22,225 nucleotides of DNA from Thermoplasmata archaeon (lineage in GTDB: Archaea > Thermoplasmatota > Thermoplasmata > Thermoplasmatales > Thermoplasmataceae): the NCBI GenBank assembly GCA_021806355.1, contig JAJZXT010000102.1, positions 1-22,225 of the forward strand, given 5' to 3'. The position numbers and the translations under genes are program-made. Position 1 is the first letter of the stretch. Each line of letters starts with the position of its first letter. The notes under the pieces are model-generated. The model was not told the origin of the DNA, ran no database searches, and worked only from the letters and a program-made list of their open reading frames with translations. Positions 5,555 to 13,314 of the stretch are shown one piece after another.

Positions 5555-8130
5555 AAAAAATTAATGAGATAGTTAAAAACAGCATAGTAAAGATAGCAGA
5601 ATTAAGCAAGGACAGGAGAATGCTCGTAATGGCCATTGTTTTCATTGTGGCCTTTTCGGGGGGATTTACCATCCTTCTTGATCATGCAGGGAATTCAGGG
5701 AACACAAGGTATGTTCCTCCGGAATCCCCTCCAGGAGGTTCATCCCCACCACAGGGAGGAACTGTTACTCCGGACACGGGACTCACAGTGACCATAACAG
5801 GAACCCACCCCGGAATTTCATCCTCACCGAACGTTCTTGCAGGTGAGCCCATCAATCTATCACTCACCGTGACGTCTTTGCCCCAGGGATGGCACGTCAG
5901 TTCTGTCAACTGGACAGTATGCTTTCAATACAGTCCATACGCTGGAGCCATTCCTCCCAATGAAACTTTCAATACAAACACCAATACTCAACTTTCCATT
6001 AACTCCACATACTGGATGCCTTTTGATTTTGTAGAATACAACACTTCAGCCAACATTGGCCCGCCGTTGCTTATCCCTGGGCTTGGAAAAGAGGCCATTA
6101 ACAAATCATCCCCTATGCATGTCTTTGCTAATGTGGAATTTGTATACAATGGTCTGATCACCGGGAAATATTCATCCAATAAGCTGCTGTATGATGTTTT
6201 TCCTCCGCCTTTGAATTATCTGTCCCTTTCATCATCCCCCTCTTTCACTTTAAGTGGAGTGGTTTATCCTAAGATCAATGCATCCACGGATGTTGGTCAT
6301 TCCTTTACCTTTTACAACACATTTGAAAGGATAGCAGCTGCAAATGTAACGACATCACTTTCTTGGGATGTGAAAGGGGGATCATATTCGATGGTTGCTG
6401 GCCCCTCAGGCTCTTTCGGTGGATTTCCATATACATCCGAAACCATAACTTTCAACAATGTTGGCAATTATACGGTATCTGCAAACTGCTCAACCACCGT
6501 AGGAGGATATACCTTCTCCGACGGGGGAGAACCCCTCAGGACAGCTGCGGTTCATTCCGACCCCCCGCCTGCAGTATCCATTTCACCCACACACAACCCT
6601 GCAGACATAGGGGTACCGGTGCAGTTCAACACAACCACAACTGGCGGCACAGGAAAATACACGTACAACTATACCCTGTACGATGGCCAGTCCTCATCCT
6701 CTTCCATACTACTAACAGGGAATTCCAGCAACTTTTCATACACATTCTTCTCACAGGGAAACTATCTCCTCTCCTGGAAGATCACTTCCAACAACTTCTC
6801 CGGGAGTTCATCCATCATAGAATCCGTGAACCTTGACCCTACTGTCTCCCTAAGCGAGAACAAGACTACCACTGATGCTGGCAACCCCATAGCTTTCACA
6901 TCTTCTGTGCAGGGAGGCTCAACCCCGCACTATTACACGTGGTATGAAAGATCCTCCAATGCATCTTCATACTCCATTTTCTCATCCAATGCAAGCCCTT
7001 CCCATTCATTCAATGCTGCAGGCACATATTTTGTTTATCTTTCCTTGAGAGACGGCTCTGCATACGTGGTAAATTCATCTATTGTGGCGATTACAGTCAA
7101 CCCTCCCCTATCTGGAAGCATCACCCTTTCCCCATCAGTCCTTCCTGTTTCAAATTCTACTGACGTGGGATCAGTATCCCTGTCCGGAGGATCCGGGGTA
7201 TCTCAAAACAACATTTGCTGGACAAACGGATTCTTCCAGGCCCTTGGCTCCCCCACAGAGCCTTGTTCATTTTCTGCTGGCACGCACCTTATTGCAGTGA
7301 CAATCACAGACAACGCAGGATCGGTGCTGAAACTGCACACATACCTCAGGGTGCTGCAGAACAACATCCTCATAGTGCCACATGTGCCATCCCAGGTGCC
7401 ACAGAATTCCGTGATATCACTGTCAGCCCATGCTTACAGCTTTATCGGGCCAAATGTGACAGTCACAGGATATTCGTGGAGCATAAACGACGGAACTTTC
7501 GGAGGCCAGTCCATAACTTACAATTTCAATTTGTCAGGCACATACCACGTATTCATCACAGCCTGGGGATCGTACAAGGGAAAAAATGACACCAACACAT
7601 CCGAGGTGAATATCACGTCGCTCCCTCCGTCATCCACACCAAACATCGTGATCATGCCCCTTGAAACAAACGTATCCGGAGGGATCGATTTCTCCTACTG
7701 GGTCACGTTCCACAACAACACATCATTCTCGGCAGCATTCATCACAGTGGGAGGGGCCACATACCAGCCCTCAAACATGTCCATGTTTTCCAACGGGACG
7801 GTCCACATTTCGAAGAGCGTACGTTTCAGCACCCTGCAGGAAGGATCATACAGCATGAACCTGCAGGTGATAAACAACCAGTCCCAGCAAAAGGATTCGA
7901 ACATAACATTCTCGGTGTCTTTGCAGCAAAGCGGCACATTTTCCATATACAGCATAGCGAACTTTTTTGGCGGATATTACAACTTCCTTGCCTTTGTTGC
8001 AACCATTGCCTCGCTGGTGATTGCATATGTAGGCCTGCAGTCGGATAAGAGGCCCCCGGTGATCAACATAAACGAGAACGGAAAGAACGTGGAGTACCAG
8101 CTGAGCGGAAAGAGAGTAGGAAAGAGGTGA
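5551..8130 (+). CDS. Large spike-like surface protein with Ig/PKD-like repeats
   Basis: The product has 859 residues. A basic N-terminus precedes one hydrophobic span (about 24-46), then a Pro/Gly linker (55-75). A long Ser/Thr/Asn-rich region follows with dozens of N-x-S/T sequons. A second span lies at about 808-829, and a basic cytoplasmic tail of about 29 residues ends the protein. Beta-rich PKD/Ig-like repeats can be seen at about 340-425, 428-515, 517-600 and 605-690 (for example NPADIGVPVQF...YTYNYTLYDG...GNYLLSWKIT). It is tethered at both ends, with the bulk outside. It is coupled by ATGA to the small membrane proteins, so it is probably their surface partner: a virion spike, vesicle adhesin or S-layer-like protein. 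No catalytic motif is visible. Confidence 0.7.
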   Translation: MKKINEIVKNSIVKIAELSKDRRMLVMAIVFIVAFSGGFTILLDHAGNSGNTRYVPPESPPGGSSPPQGGTVTPDTGLTVTITGTHPGISSSPNVLAGEPINLSLTVTSLPQGWHVSSVNWTVCFQYSPYAGAIPPNETFNTNTNTQLSINSTYWMPFDFVEYNTSANIGPPLLIPGLGKEAINKSSPMHVFANVEFVYNGLITGKYSSNKLLYDVFPPPLNYLSLSSSPSFTLSGVVYPKINASTDVGHSFTFYNTFERIAAANVTTSLSWDVKGGSYSMVAGPSGSFGGFPYTSETITFNNVGNYTVSANCSTTVGGYTFSDGGEPLRTAAVHSDPPPAVSISPTHNPADIGVPVQFNTTTTGGTGKYTYNYTLYDGQSSSSSILLTGNSSNFSYTFFSQGNYLLSWKITSNNFSGSSSIIESVNLDPTVSLSENKTTTDAGNPIAFTSSVQGGSTPHYYTWYERSSNASSYSIFSSNASPSHSFNAAGTYFVYLSLRDGSAYVVNSSIVAITVNPPLSGSITLSPSVLPVSNSTDVGSVSLSGGSGVSQNNICWTNGFFQALGSPTEPCSFSAGTHLIAVTITDNAGSVLKLHTYLRVLQNNILIVPHVPSQVPQNSVISLSAHAYSFIGPNVTVTGYSWSINDGTFGGQSITYNFNLSGTYHVFITAWGSYKGKNDTNTSEVNITSLPPSSTPNIVIMPLETNVSGGIDFSYWVTFHNNTSFSAAFITVGGATYQPSNMSMFSNGTVHISKSVRFSTLQEGSYSMNLQVINNQSQQKDSNITFSVSLQQSGTFSIYSIANFFGGYYNFLAFVATIASLVIAYVGLQSDKRPPVININENGKNVEYQLSGKRVGKR

Positions 8131-8135
8131 AAAAC

Positions 8136-8483
8136 ATGGCAACAAAATTCAGGAAAATAGAGAGGAACGGAAAGAAGAGGACAGTCCCTATGAATGAGGG
8201 AAGGAAGGCCACAAGGGAGAGAACTCTCTCAGCAAGGGAAGTGGAAGATCTAACGGGGGTCGGAATAAAGCATCCAGGAACCCTGAGGAAGCATGGATAC
8301 TTCATGTCCTCGCCCGATGCCGTAAGGCACCCTGCCCTGGACAGTGCAGTGAAGGAATACGGAAAGAAAGGTGTCCTCAGCAAGCTTGGCGAGATATACA
8401 GGCTGAACTTCACCAGGCCCCAGCTGAGGGATATTGCAGCAAATGACATAAAATATGTATCAGGAGGTAAGAAAAATGACTGA
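8136..8483 (+). CDS. Small basic protein with a DUF5771-like motif
   Basis: The product has 115 residues. ATG 8136 lies five bases after AGGTGA (8125-8130), so it is better than the GTG inside that site. The N-terminus is basic (MATKFRKIERNGKKRTVPM). The second half reads GTLRKHGYFMSSPDAVRHPALDSAV in two pieces (GTLRKHGY; RHPALDSAVKEYG), then VLSKLGEIYRL and DIKYV. From memory this order (G-x-L-x-K-x-GY, RH-x-AL-x-x-AV-x-x-YG, KL) resembles DUF5771 of iridoviruses and other nucleocytoplasmic large DNA viruses. The function of that family is unknown to me. The gene overlaps the clamp-like gene by 8 bp. Confidence 0.5.
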   Translation: MATKFRKIERNGKKRTVPMNEGRKATRERTLSAREVEDLTGVGIKHPGTLRKHGYFMSSPDAVRHPALDSAVKEYGKKGVLSKLGEIYRLNFTRPQLRDIAANDIKYVSGGKKND

Positions 8484-9507
8484 ATTCAGGACAAAAGGAA
8501 AGGGAAATGAGAGAAAAGTGTACCCGGTGAAGAAGCAGGCCTATGGAATATCGAGAGAGCTGGCATACAAAGATGTCCAGGCACTACGAGAAAAAGGGAA
8601 GAGGGCAAGGCTTATCGAGACAAACAAGAGGCTTGATCTCTATGCTCCATATCTATCCGAACTTGGGGAAACGCCTGTGGTTACTCCACCAACGCATACA
8701 AAGTACGCAGACCCGGCAGCTCCAGAAACTTACCGGAAAAAGGACATGATCATACAACCAGTGGAAAGTCCTAAAAGCATACCATCCCCTGCGATGCTTA
8801 AGGAGGATCTTGGAATCCTGAATCAGAGAGGAAAGATAAACATCAACAAAGAGGATATCGAGCGTTTCTTTGGCAACAAGGCATCCATATTTGCCAAATC
8901 GGAAAATGGGATACTTTCAGTGCAATCCGTTGACCAAGCCCGTGTGGCAATGATACGGGAGACAATGGAAACAACATTGCCTGATGGATTCTACAGTCCC
9001 AATGCTTATGGGGAATCTTTTTCACTCGAGCCCGATACCGTACCGGCAAAGCTTCCCTGGCCCAAGTTAGATTATTATGACAATGCCTGGACGCTACGAC
9101 TTGAAGGAACTGAATTAAAACGGTTCATTAATGCACTTGATAAGAGGGATGTATCCTACAAACTCAAGCTCGAAGGAAATAAAAAACAGTCGTCTGTTAT
9201 TATGGCCACAAAGCATCTCGTTGATCACGATGGAGAACCTATCGGGAATGCGGAAGAAGAGGTTTTCACCACAGTCACGAATAGTAATGTAGAGGGTCCA
9301 CACCCTGATAGAGTTTCAATTCCCACCGACTACACCAAGAGCGTACTCCGTACATTATTAGGGCGCACCGAATATAAGAATCCCAAAAATGCTGTTGTTA
9401 CGATGAAACTAAGGGGAGATTATCCGATTGAAATTACAACACGCAGATTTATTGGAAACGGAAAGCATGTTGAGTCTGCGGGACTGATTGCCCCAAGGAT
9501 GGAGTGA
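8476..9507 (+). CDS. PCNA-like sliding clamp fused to an N-terminal extension
   Basis: The product has 343 residues from ATG 8476, which follows GGAGGT at 8463-8468. Residues 1-60 form a basic module (KDVQALREKGKRARLIETN), and 61-120 is a Pro-rich linker. From about 121 the order follows archaeal PCNA: INKEDIERFF, then GILSVQSVDQARVAMI (PCNA: G-L-x-x-x-A-V-D-P-A-x-V-A-M). WTLRLEGTELKRFINALDK opens the second half, VSIPTDYTKSVLRTLL follows, and the end is DYPIEITTR...AGLIAPRME, like PCNA's MPLKIEF...LLAPRIE. PCNA is the ring-shaped processivity clamp for polymerases, ligase and nucleases. The second half is divergent. Codon use shifts towards CGN arginine. A virus-encoded or decoy clamp is possible. 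Confidence 0.6.
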   Translation: MTEFRTKGKGNERKVYPVKKQAYGISRELAYKDVQALREKGKRARLIETNKRLDLYAPYLSELGETPVVTPPTHTKYADPAAPETYRKKDMIIQPVESPKSIPSPAMLKEDLGILNQRGKININKEDIERFFGNKASIFAKSENGILSVQSVDQARVAMIRETMETTLPDGFYSPNAYGESFSLEPDTVPAKLPWPKLDYYDNAWTLRLEGTELKRFINALDKRDVSYKLKLEGNKKQSSVIMATKHLVDHDGEPIGNAEEEVFTTVTNSNVEGPHPDRVSIPTDYTKSVLRTLLGRTEYKNPKNAVVTMKLRGDYPIEITTRRFIGNGKHVESAGLIAPRME

Positions 9508-9512
9508 TACAC

Positions 9513-9791
9513 ATGGGAAAGATCACTGATGCCGTGATGGCAGTTATCGTGCTCATCATTGGTATGTACTTTCTCACCAAGCTGGGCCTGACTGCAGGGG
9601 CCATTTGGTCGATGTTCAAATCATTCTTCTCCAATCCCCAGCCAGCCTCCTCGGGGAATTCAACCTCAGGGAGCATATTCGGCATCCTTGGCATCACGAC
9701 CAACTCAAAGCTGAAGGAGAAGATCCGTGAAAAGAAGGAATGGATGATCCATTCAATCCGATCAAAGCAGCTCAGGGGCCTGAAAAGATGA
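9513..9791 (+). CDS. Small single-span membrane protein
   Basis: The product has 92 residues from ATG 9513, six bases after GGAGTGA, which also contains the stop of the clamp-like gene. One hydrophobic helix (about 6-30, VMAVIVLIIGMYFLTKLGL) is followed by a Ser/Gly-rich linker and a strongly basic C-terminal helix (KLKEKIREKKEW to RGLKR). The likely topology is a short N-terminus outside and a basic cytoplasmic tail, which could contact DNA or the ATPase. It overlaps the next gene by ATGA. No family is recognised. Confidence 0.55.
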   Translation: MGKITDAVMAVIVLIIGMYFLTKLGLTAGAIWSMFKSFFSNPQPASSGNSTSGSIFGILGITTNSKLKEKIREKKEWMIHSIRSKQLRGLKR

Positions 9792-10390
9792 GATATAGCC
9801 TCATTCTCATGACATTGCTCATTATTTCCATGGCTTCCCTTGTCCTTGCAGCTCCCCCATCGTTAACCCCATCACATGCAGGAAGCAGGGTACCAGAAAA
9901 TGAACAGGCACAGGCCTCACAGGCAAACATAACATGCGTATTCCTCTCATCCTCACTTCCTGGCCAGTCACAGTTCCTGACAGTATCGGACAACGTGTCT
10001 GGAGCCCTTCTCTATCCTGACCTTTCAATCAGGCTGATCTCCTCATCTTCCACTCCGTACAGGATATACGTGAACGGCAAGGAGGTATCATCGGGAAATG
10101 TCTCCGGCATCAGGGATGTGGGATACAACATATCCAGCGGCACATCCAAGGTGTCAATCACAGTCCAGCTGGGCCAGAAGTCCTGGAACTACCCCAACGA
10201 GCTGGTATCTTCCATGCCTGTGTCGAAGTATTACGGGCCCAGGCCACCAGTTGCGCAGTATACGTATTTCCAGTATGAGGAGGCCATTGTGAAGGGATTT
10301 GTGGCTGCACTTTTTGGAGTGGCCATTGCCATGTTCTCCGGCCGCAGGTTCATCCTTGAGAAGGAGAAGAGGGAGGCGATATTCATATGA
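9788..10390 (+). CDS. Secreted, C-terminally anchored membrane protein
   Basis: The product has 200 residues from ATG 9788, coupled by ATGA to the previous stop. It has a clear signal peptide (MRYSLILMTLLIISMASLVLA) with probable cleavage before APPS. A Ser/Thr-rich exported domain with several sequons (NIT, NVS, NIS) follows, then one C-terminal span (about 168-186, VAALFGVAIAMF) and a charged tail (LEKEKREAIFI). A type I membrane topology fits a second, smaller surface protein of the particle or vesicle encoded by this operon. The exact role is unknown. Confidence 0.6.
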   Translation: MRYSLILMTLLIISMASLVLAAPPSLTPSHAGSRVPENEQAQASQANITCVFLSSSLPGQSQFLTVSDNVSGALLYPDLSIRLISSSSTPYRIYVNGKEVSSGNVSGIRDVGYNISSGTSKVSITVQLGQKSWNYPNELVSSMPVSKYYGPRPPVAQYTYFQYEEAIVKGFVAALFGVAIAMFSGRRFILEKEKREAIFI

Positions 10391-11217
10391 AGGACAGGCA
10401 GGGCAGAGGCTGGATTGAAAGAAGGAGGGAGAAGTCCTTTGAATCAGGATTCCATGATGACTTCAAGGCAGAGCTCAGGAAGGCAATGGATGAGAACGGA
10501 AACATAGAAGCACTGAAGAAATTCACCAGCAAAACCAGCCTTTTCATAAGCCTCCTTCCACAGCTCATCTTAGGTGGCATTCTCTCATACATCGAGTACA
10601 GGATTGTCGGAACGATTTTCACCATAGGTTCCCTGGTCATATTCATCCCTGCACTTACCATGTATTCCAGGAGCCTGAGGACAAGATCCGGAACATTCCT
10701 TATGGTACCAACCGACGATGCCATGGACTGGGAGCGCATATTCGTTTCAGAAGAGATTTGGGGCCTTGTAAAGAAGAAAACCGGCCTCACCCTTGAGCAG
10801 GGAAAGATCAACGGCAGGCTCACATACTGGTGCACAGAGGTGAAGTTCCTGGATGGAACCAACATCCCGTATTTTGTGGACATTGCATGGGCCCATTACA
10901 ACCGTGCGAAATTCATGATGTTTGCAAGCATCATCGACGATCTCACCGACATGCTGAAAAACACCCTTCTTGAAGTGGCGAAGCTTAAAAAGATGGGCAA
11001 GGTGGAAGCCATATCCGAGGGAACCAGGCAGACCAAGGAGATGATTGAGGCCATAGAGACTGCCTTCAGGGCAAACGTGCATGAAATAGTGAGGAAACAG
11101 GACATGGACGGAGAGCAGGCAGGATTATACGAGAAAAACGTGAACGAGCTGCTGAGCAACCCCACTTTCCTAAGGGCCCTGGTTGAGAAGAGGAAAGAAC
11201 AGGGGGATGGGGCATGA
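10387..11217 (+). CDS. Two-span membrane protein with large cytoplasmic domain
   Basis: The product has 276 residues and an ATGA start overlap. A basic N-terminus (RGWIERRREK) precedes two spans at about 50-70 and 73-94 separated by a very short turn, so both ends should be cytoplasmic. The remaining 180 residues are soluble: a Trp/Phe/Tyr-containing central part (RLTYWCTEVKFLD...YFVDIAWAHYNR), then a long charged helical region (about 190-276). This layout, a hairpin anchor with a large inner domain, suits a scaffold or assembly factor next to the membrane and ATPase. No known domain is recognised. Confidence 0.55.
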   Translation: MKDRQGRGWIERRREKSFESGFHDDFKAELRKAMDENGNIEALKKFTSKTSLFISLLPQLILGGILSYIEYRIVGTIFTIGSLVIFIPALTMYSRSLRTRSGTFLMVPTDDAMDWERIFVSEEIWGLVKKKTGLTLEQGKINGRLTYWCTEVKFLDGTNIPYFVDIAWAHYNRAKFMMFASIIDDLTDMLKNTLLEVAKLKKMGKVEAISEGTRQTKEMIEAIETAFRANVHEIVRKQDMDGEQAGLYEKNVNELLSNPTFLRALVEKRKEQGDGA

Positions 11218-11516
11218 CCAGATCCACCATCAGGGACTGGAACCTGGAATCCATTTTCAGGGACATTGAGGGCAAGGGAATCAGGATAAAGGAGAATCTC
11301 TGGCTCAGGAACAAATACAGGGACTTCCAGGAGATGGAGGACCCTGGGTTGAGGACGCATCCCATGTACCACTCAAACCCAGTGGAGAAAAGGACTGAGA
11401 AGTACGGCGACTTCGAATATGTTCCGGATCCTTCCAATGAGGGGGCTTCATGTTCCTTGCTTGAGCAGGTTGTGAGAAGGAGCAGCAGGGACAGGAAGGA
11501 TGAAGGAAATGAATGA
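11214..11516 (+). CDS. Hypothetical 100-residue hydrophilic protein
   Basis: The start overlaps the previous stop (ATGA). The product is hydrophilic and charged, with no membrane span. It has an N-terminal helix (TIRDWNLESIFRDIEGKG), a middle rich in Arg/Trp/Tyr, and a basic C-terminus (VRRSSRDRKDEGNE) whose coding DNA overlaps the start of the following gene. The role is unknown. As a small soluble protein inside a membrane-protein operon it may be an adaptor. The codon pattern matches its neighbours, so it is probably a real gene. Confidence 0.5.
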   Translation: MTRSTIRDWNLESIFRDIEGKGIRIKENLWLRNKYRDFQEMEDPGLRTHPMYHSNPVEKRTEKYGDFEYVPDPSNEGASCSLLEQVVRRSSRDRKDEGNE

Positions 11517-12171
11517 CGATGAGCAAAAGGGCCTCAAGATCCTTTACGACATGCTTGTACAGGGTGCCGAGTTTCCCGGGACAAATGAAGGCTCACTAAG
11601 ATCGCTTAACATGTGGATTGGGCACCTTGAGACCCTTAACAGCGTGATGCTGCAGTTCTACACTCCTGAATTGATCCAAAAGTACCAGGAAGTCAGAAGG
11701 AAGATGGAATCCCTTTCAAAGGGGGAAATGGAAGAGGGCGAGATGCTCCAGGGATATGAGTTCGGCTTCCAGTTCCTTGGAATAATCAGTTCAAGTTTTG
11801 CAAACGAAAAGCTCCTTCTTGGAAATCCAATGGGAATGAAGATAATCTACGACCTGTTCGTAAAGATCTCCAATTTCTCCATTTCAAATGCCTTCAACCT
11901 GTCCACCGTGCTGCAGCTCTTCAACAGGCTAAGGGGCCTCCATGCCGTGATGGAATCGTACATGGGGGAGATGCACCTGAGGGAATACAGGATCATTGTC
12001 AGGCAGCTCATGGAAATATCCAGGCTCTTTCCATCCGAGGAATATGTGCTGAAATCCAGGGACTGGCTCCTGAACTGGATTGGCCTCATTGCAAGGCTCC
12101 TGCAGGAAAAAAACATGCTTGTCCCCGAGGAACTGTCATTCAGCGACAGGATAGGAGGGGGTAGAAAATGA
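11500..12171 (+). CDS. Hypothetical helical cytoplasmic protein
   Basis: The product has about 223 residues from ATG 11500 (GGAAGG just before), or 220 from ATG 11509. Both overlap the end of the preceding gene. The sequence is predicted almost entirely alpha-helical, with leucine/methionine-rich amphipathic stretches (FGFQFLGIISS, FNLSTVLQLFNRL, WLLNWIGLIARLLQ) but no convincing membrane span. It ends with an ATGA overlap to the ATPase gene, so the two are very likely co-translated. A partner or regulator of the ATPase is a reasonable guess. No family is recognised. Confidence 0.55.
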   Translation: MKEMNDDEQKGLKILYDMLVQGAEFPGTNEGSLRSLNMWIGHLETLNSVMLQFYTPELIQKYQEVRRKMESLSKGEMEEGEMLQGYEFGFQFLGIISSSFANEKLLLGNPMGMKIIYDLFVKISNFSISNAFNLSTVLQLFNRLRGLHAVMESYMGEMHLREYRIIVRQLMEISRLFPSEEYVLKSRDWLLNWIGLIARLLQEKNMLVPEELSFSDRIGGGRK

Positions 12172-13187
12172 AGACCGTCCTGCTTGATCCTCAGGATGTG
12201 AGGATAGAGGGGCTTAAGCAGCTTTATCCGGAGGCCTTTGTCGGTAATATGCTCAACAAAGAGGAATTCCTTGAAATCCTTGGGATATCCGAGGAAGAGG
12301 CCGCTGAAGAGGAAGTGCAGGAAGATGCTGAGCAGGCCCAGGAGGATTCCATTTGGCTCGTTCCGTGGATACAGCGGAGGTTAAGCCAGAACAGGAACGC
12401 CAACCTCGTATTCGTCGGTGATACAGGTTCAGGGAAATCCTACAGCTCCATTTCACTGGCCGAGAAGATAGATCCCAACTTTTCTGCGGAGAGAATTGTG
12501 TTCACAACTCTGGATTTCCTGAAGCTGATCAACTCAAACCTTCCTCCGGGCTCAGTGGTGATATTTGACGATGCTGGCTTGGGAATACCCGCAAGGCAAT
12601 GGCAGGAAACTTCAGCAAAGATCTTCGGGAAGCTCTTCCAGGGATTCAGGTACAAGAATCTGGTTTCCATGATAACCGTTCCAGACCTTTCATTCATTGA
12701 ACGACAATCGAGGAAACTCATGCACCTTTACCTGGAGGCCACGGACACACAGGGAATCATGAAACCATTCAGGCCCTTTTCACCTTTCAGGGGGGAAGAC
12801 AGGCTCGGATTTCGTTATCCTACCATGGAGAGAGGAGGCCGGGAGATCAAGATCAAGGCCTCTGTCTACTCCCTTCCTTCAAAACAGATCACAACGGACT
12901 ACGAGGCAAAGAAGCTGGAATACATGGAAAGGACCAACAGGGAGTTCCAGGAAGAGATGGAATATGCCATGGAGAGGGAGGCCCACAGAAGAGAGGAGAT
13001 GCAGAAGCAGAGGGAGAAATGGAAGAACAAGAAAAACAGGGAGCAGAAGAAGAAGGAGAAGGCAAGGAAAGCTATGGAACTGAAGCAGCAGGGCCTAACC
13101 GAGAGGCAGATAGCAAAGCAGCTTAAGGTAAGCAAGTCAACGTCGCATAGAATATTAGAGGGGCAGAGCGGGGCAATTGGAGAATAG
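12168..13187 (+). CDS. P-loop ATPase (Zot/packaging-type) with C-terminal helix-turn-helix
   Basis: The product has 339 residues. An acidic N-terminal linker (41-60, mostly Glu) precedes the ATPase core. Walker A is GDTGSGKS at 84-91, and Walker B is VIFDDAG at about 131-137. It is followed by ARQWQETSAKIFGKLFQGFRYKN, split by a turn, and MITVPDLSFI. This order resembles Zot-like and FtsK/HerA-related ATPases of archaeal mobile elements that drive DNA packaging, extrusion or assembly. A charged coiled coil (245-305) leads to a helix-turn-helix at about 301-331 (GLTERQIAKQLKVSKSTSHRIL), like that of resolvases. It is the last gene of the operon. The fused DNA-binding domain suggests it selects the element's own DNA. 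Confidence 0.75.
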   Translation: MKTVLLDPQDVRIEGLKQLYPEAFVGNMLNKEEFLEILGISEEEAAEEEVQEDAEQAQEDSIWLVPWIQRRLSQNRNANLVFVGDTGSGKSYSSISLAEKIDPNFSAERIVFTTLDFLKLINSNLPPGSVVIFDDAGLGIPARQWQETSAKIFGKLFQGFRYKNLVSMITVPDLSFIERQSRKLMHLYLEATDTQGIMKPFRPFSPFRGEDRLGFRYPTMERGGREIKIKASVYSLPSKQITTDYEAKKLEYMERTNREFQEEMEYAMEREAHRREEMQKQREKWKNKKNREQKKKEKARKAMELKQQGLTERQIAKQLKVSKSTSHRILEGQSGAIGE

Positions 13188-13247
13188 GGAAACTGCTGGG
13201 CCAAATTCCACTGCCCCGTGCCCCGCTATGTTTCAATGTCTAATATT
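13151..13247. repeat. Compound 97-bp imperfect inverted repeat at the operon end
   Basis: AATATTAGA (13151-13159) is exactly complementary to TCTAATATT (13239-13247). Inside it, AGCGGGGCA (13167-13175) is exactly complementary to TGCCCCGCT (13219-13227). A further GGGGCA/TGCCCC pairing and a weaker CAATTGG/CCAAATT match lie towards the centre. The left arm is within the last codons of the ATPase gene, and the right arm is intergenic. The arms are separated by unequal spacers (7 and 11 nt), giving a bulged stem. It could be a terminator, a DNA-processing or packaging site, or a binding site for the ATPase's helix-turn-helix. Confidence 0.5.
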
Positions 13248-13314
13248 AACCAATTAAGAGCAAACCACATGGAAAAATCGAAAATGGAAATTTGAAAGTT
13301 TGGAGGAATGAAAG

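Noticed and set aside
8063..8449. 128-residue reverse-strand frame
   Set aside because: It is antisense to the small basic gene at 8136-8483, and its Ser/Phe/Leu-rich product looks like a shadow of Lys/Glu/Arg-rich coding DNA.
9860..9870. Isolated GTTAAC sites elsewhere (near 794, 9863, 14675 and 21324)
   Set aside because: They are single copies at roughly chance frequency. Only the dense cluster at 1552-1656 is notable.
10896..11372. 158-residue reverse-strand frame
   Set aside because: It is a mirror of two well supported forward genes with matching start/stop overlaps. The protein is Ser/Pro/Leu-rich without any motif.
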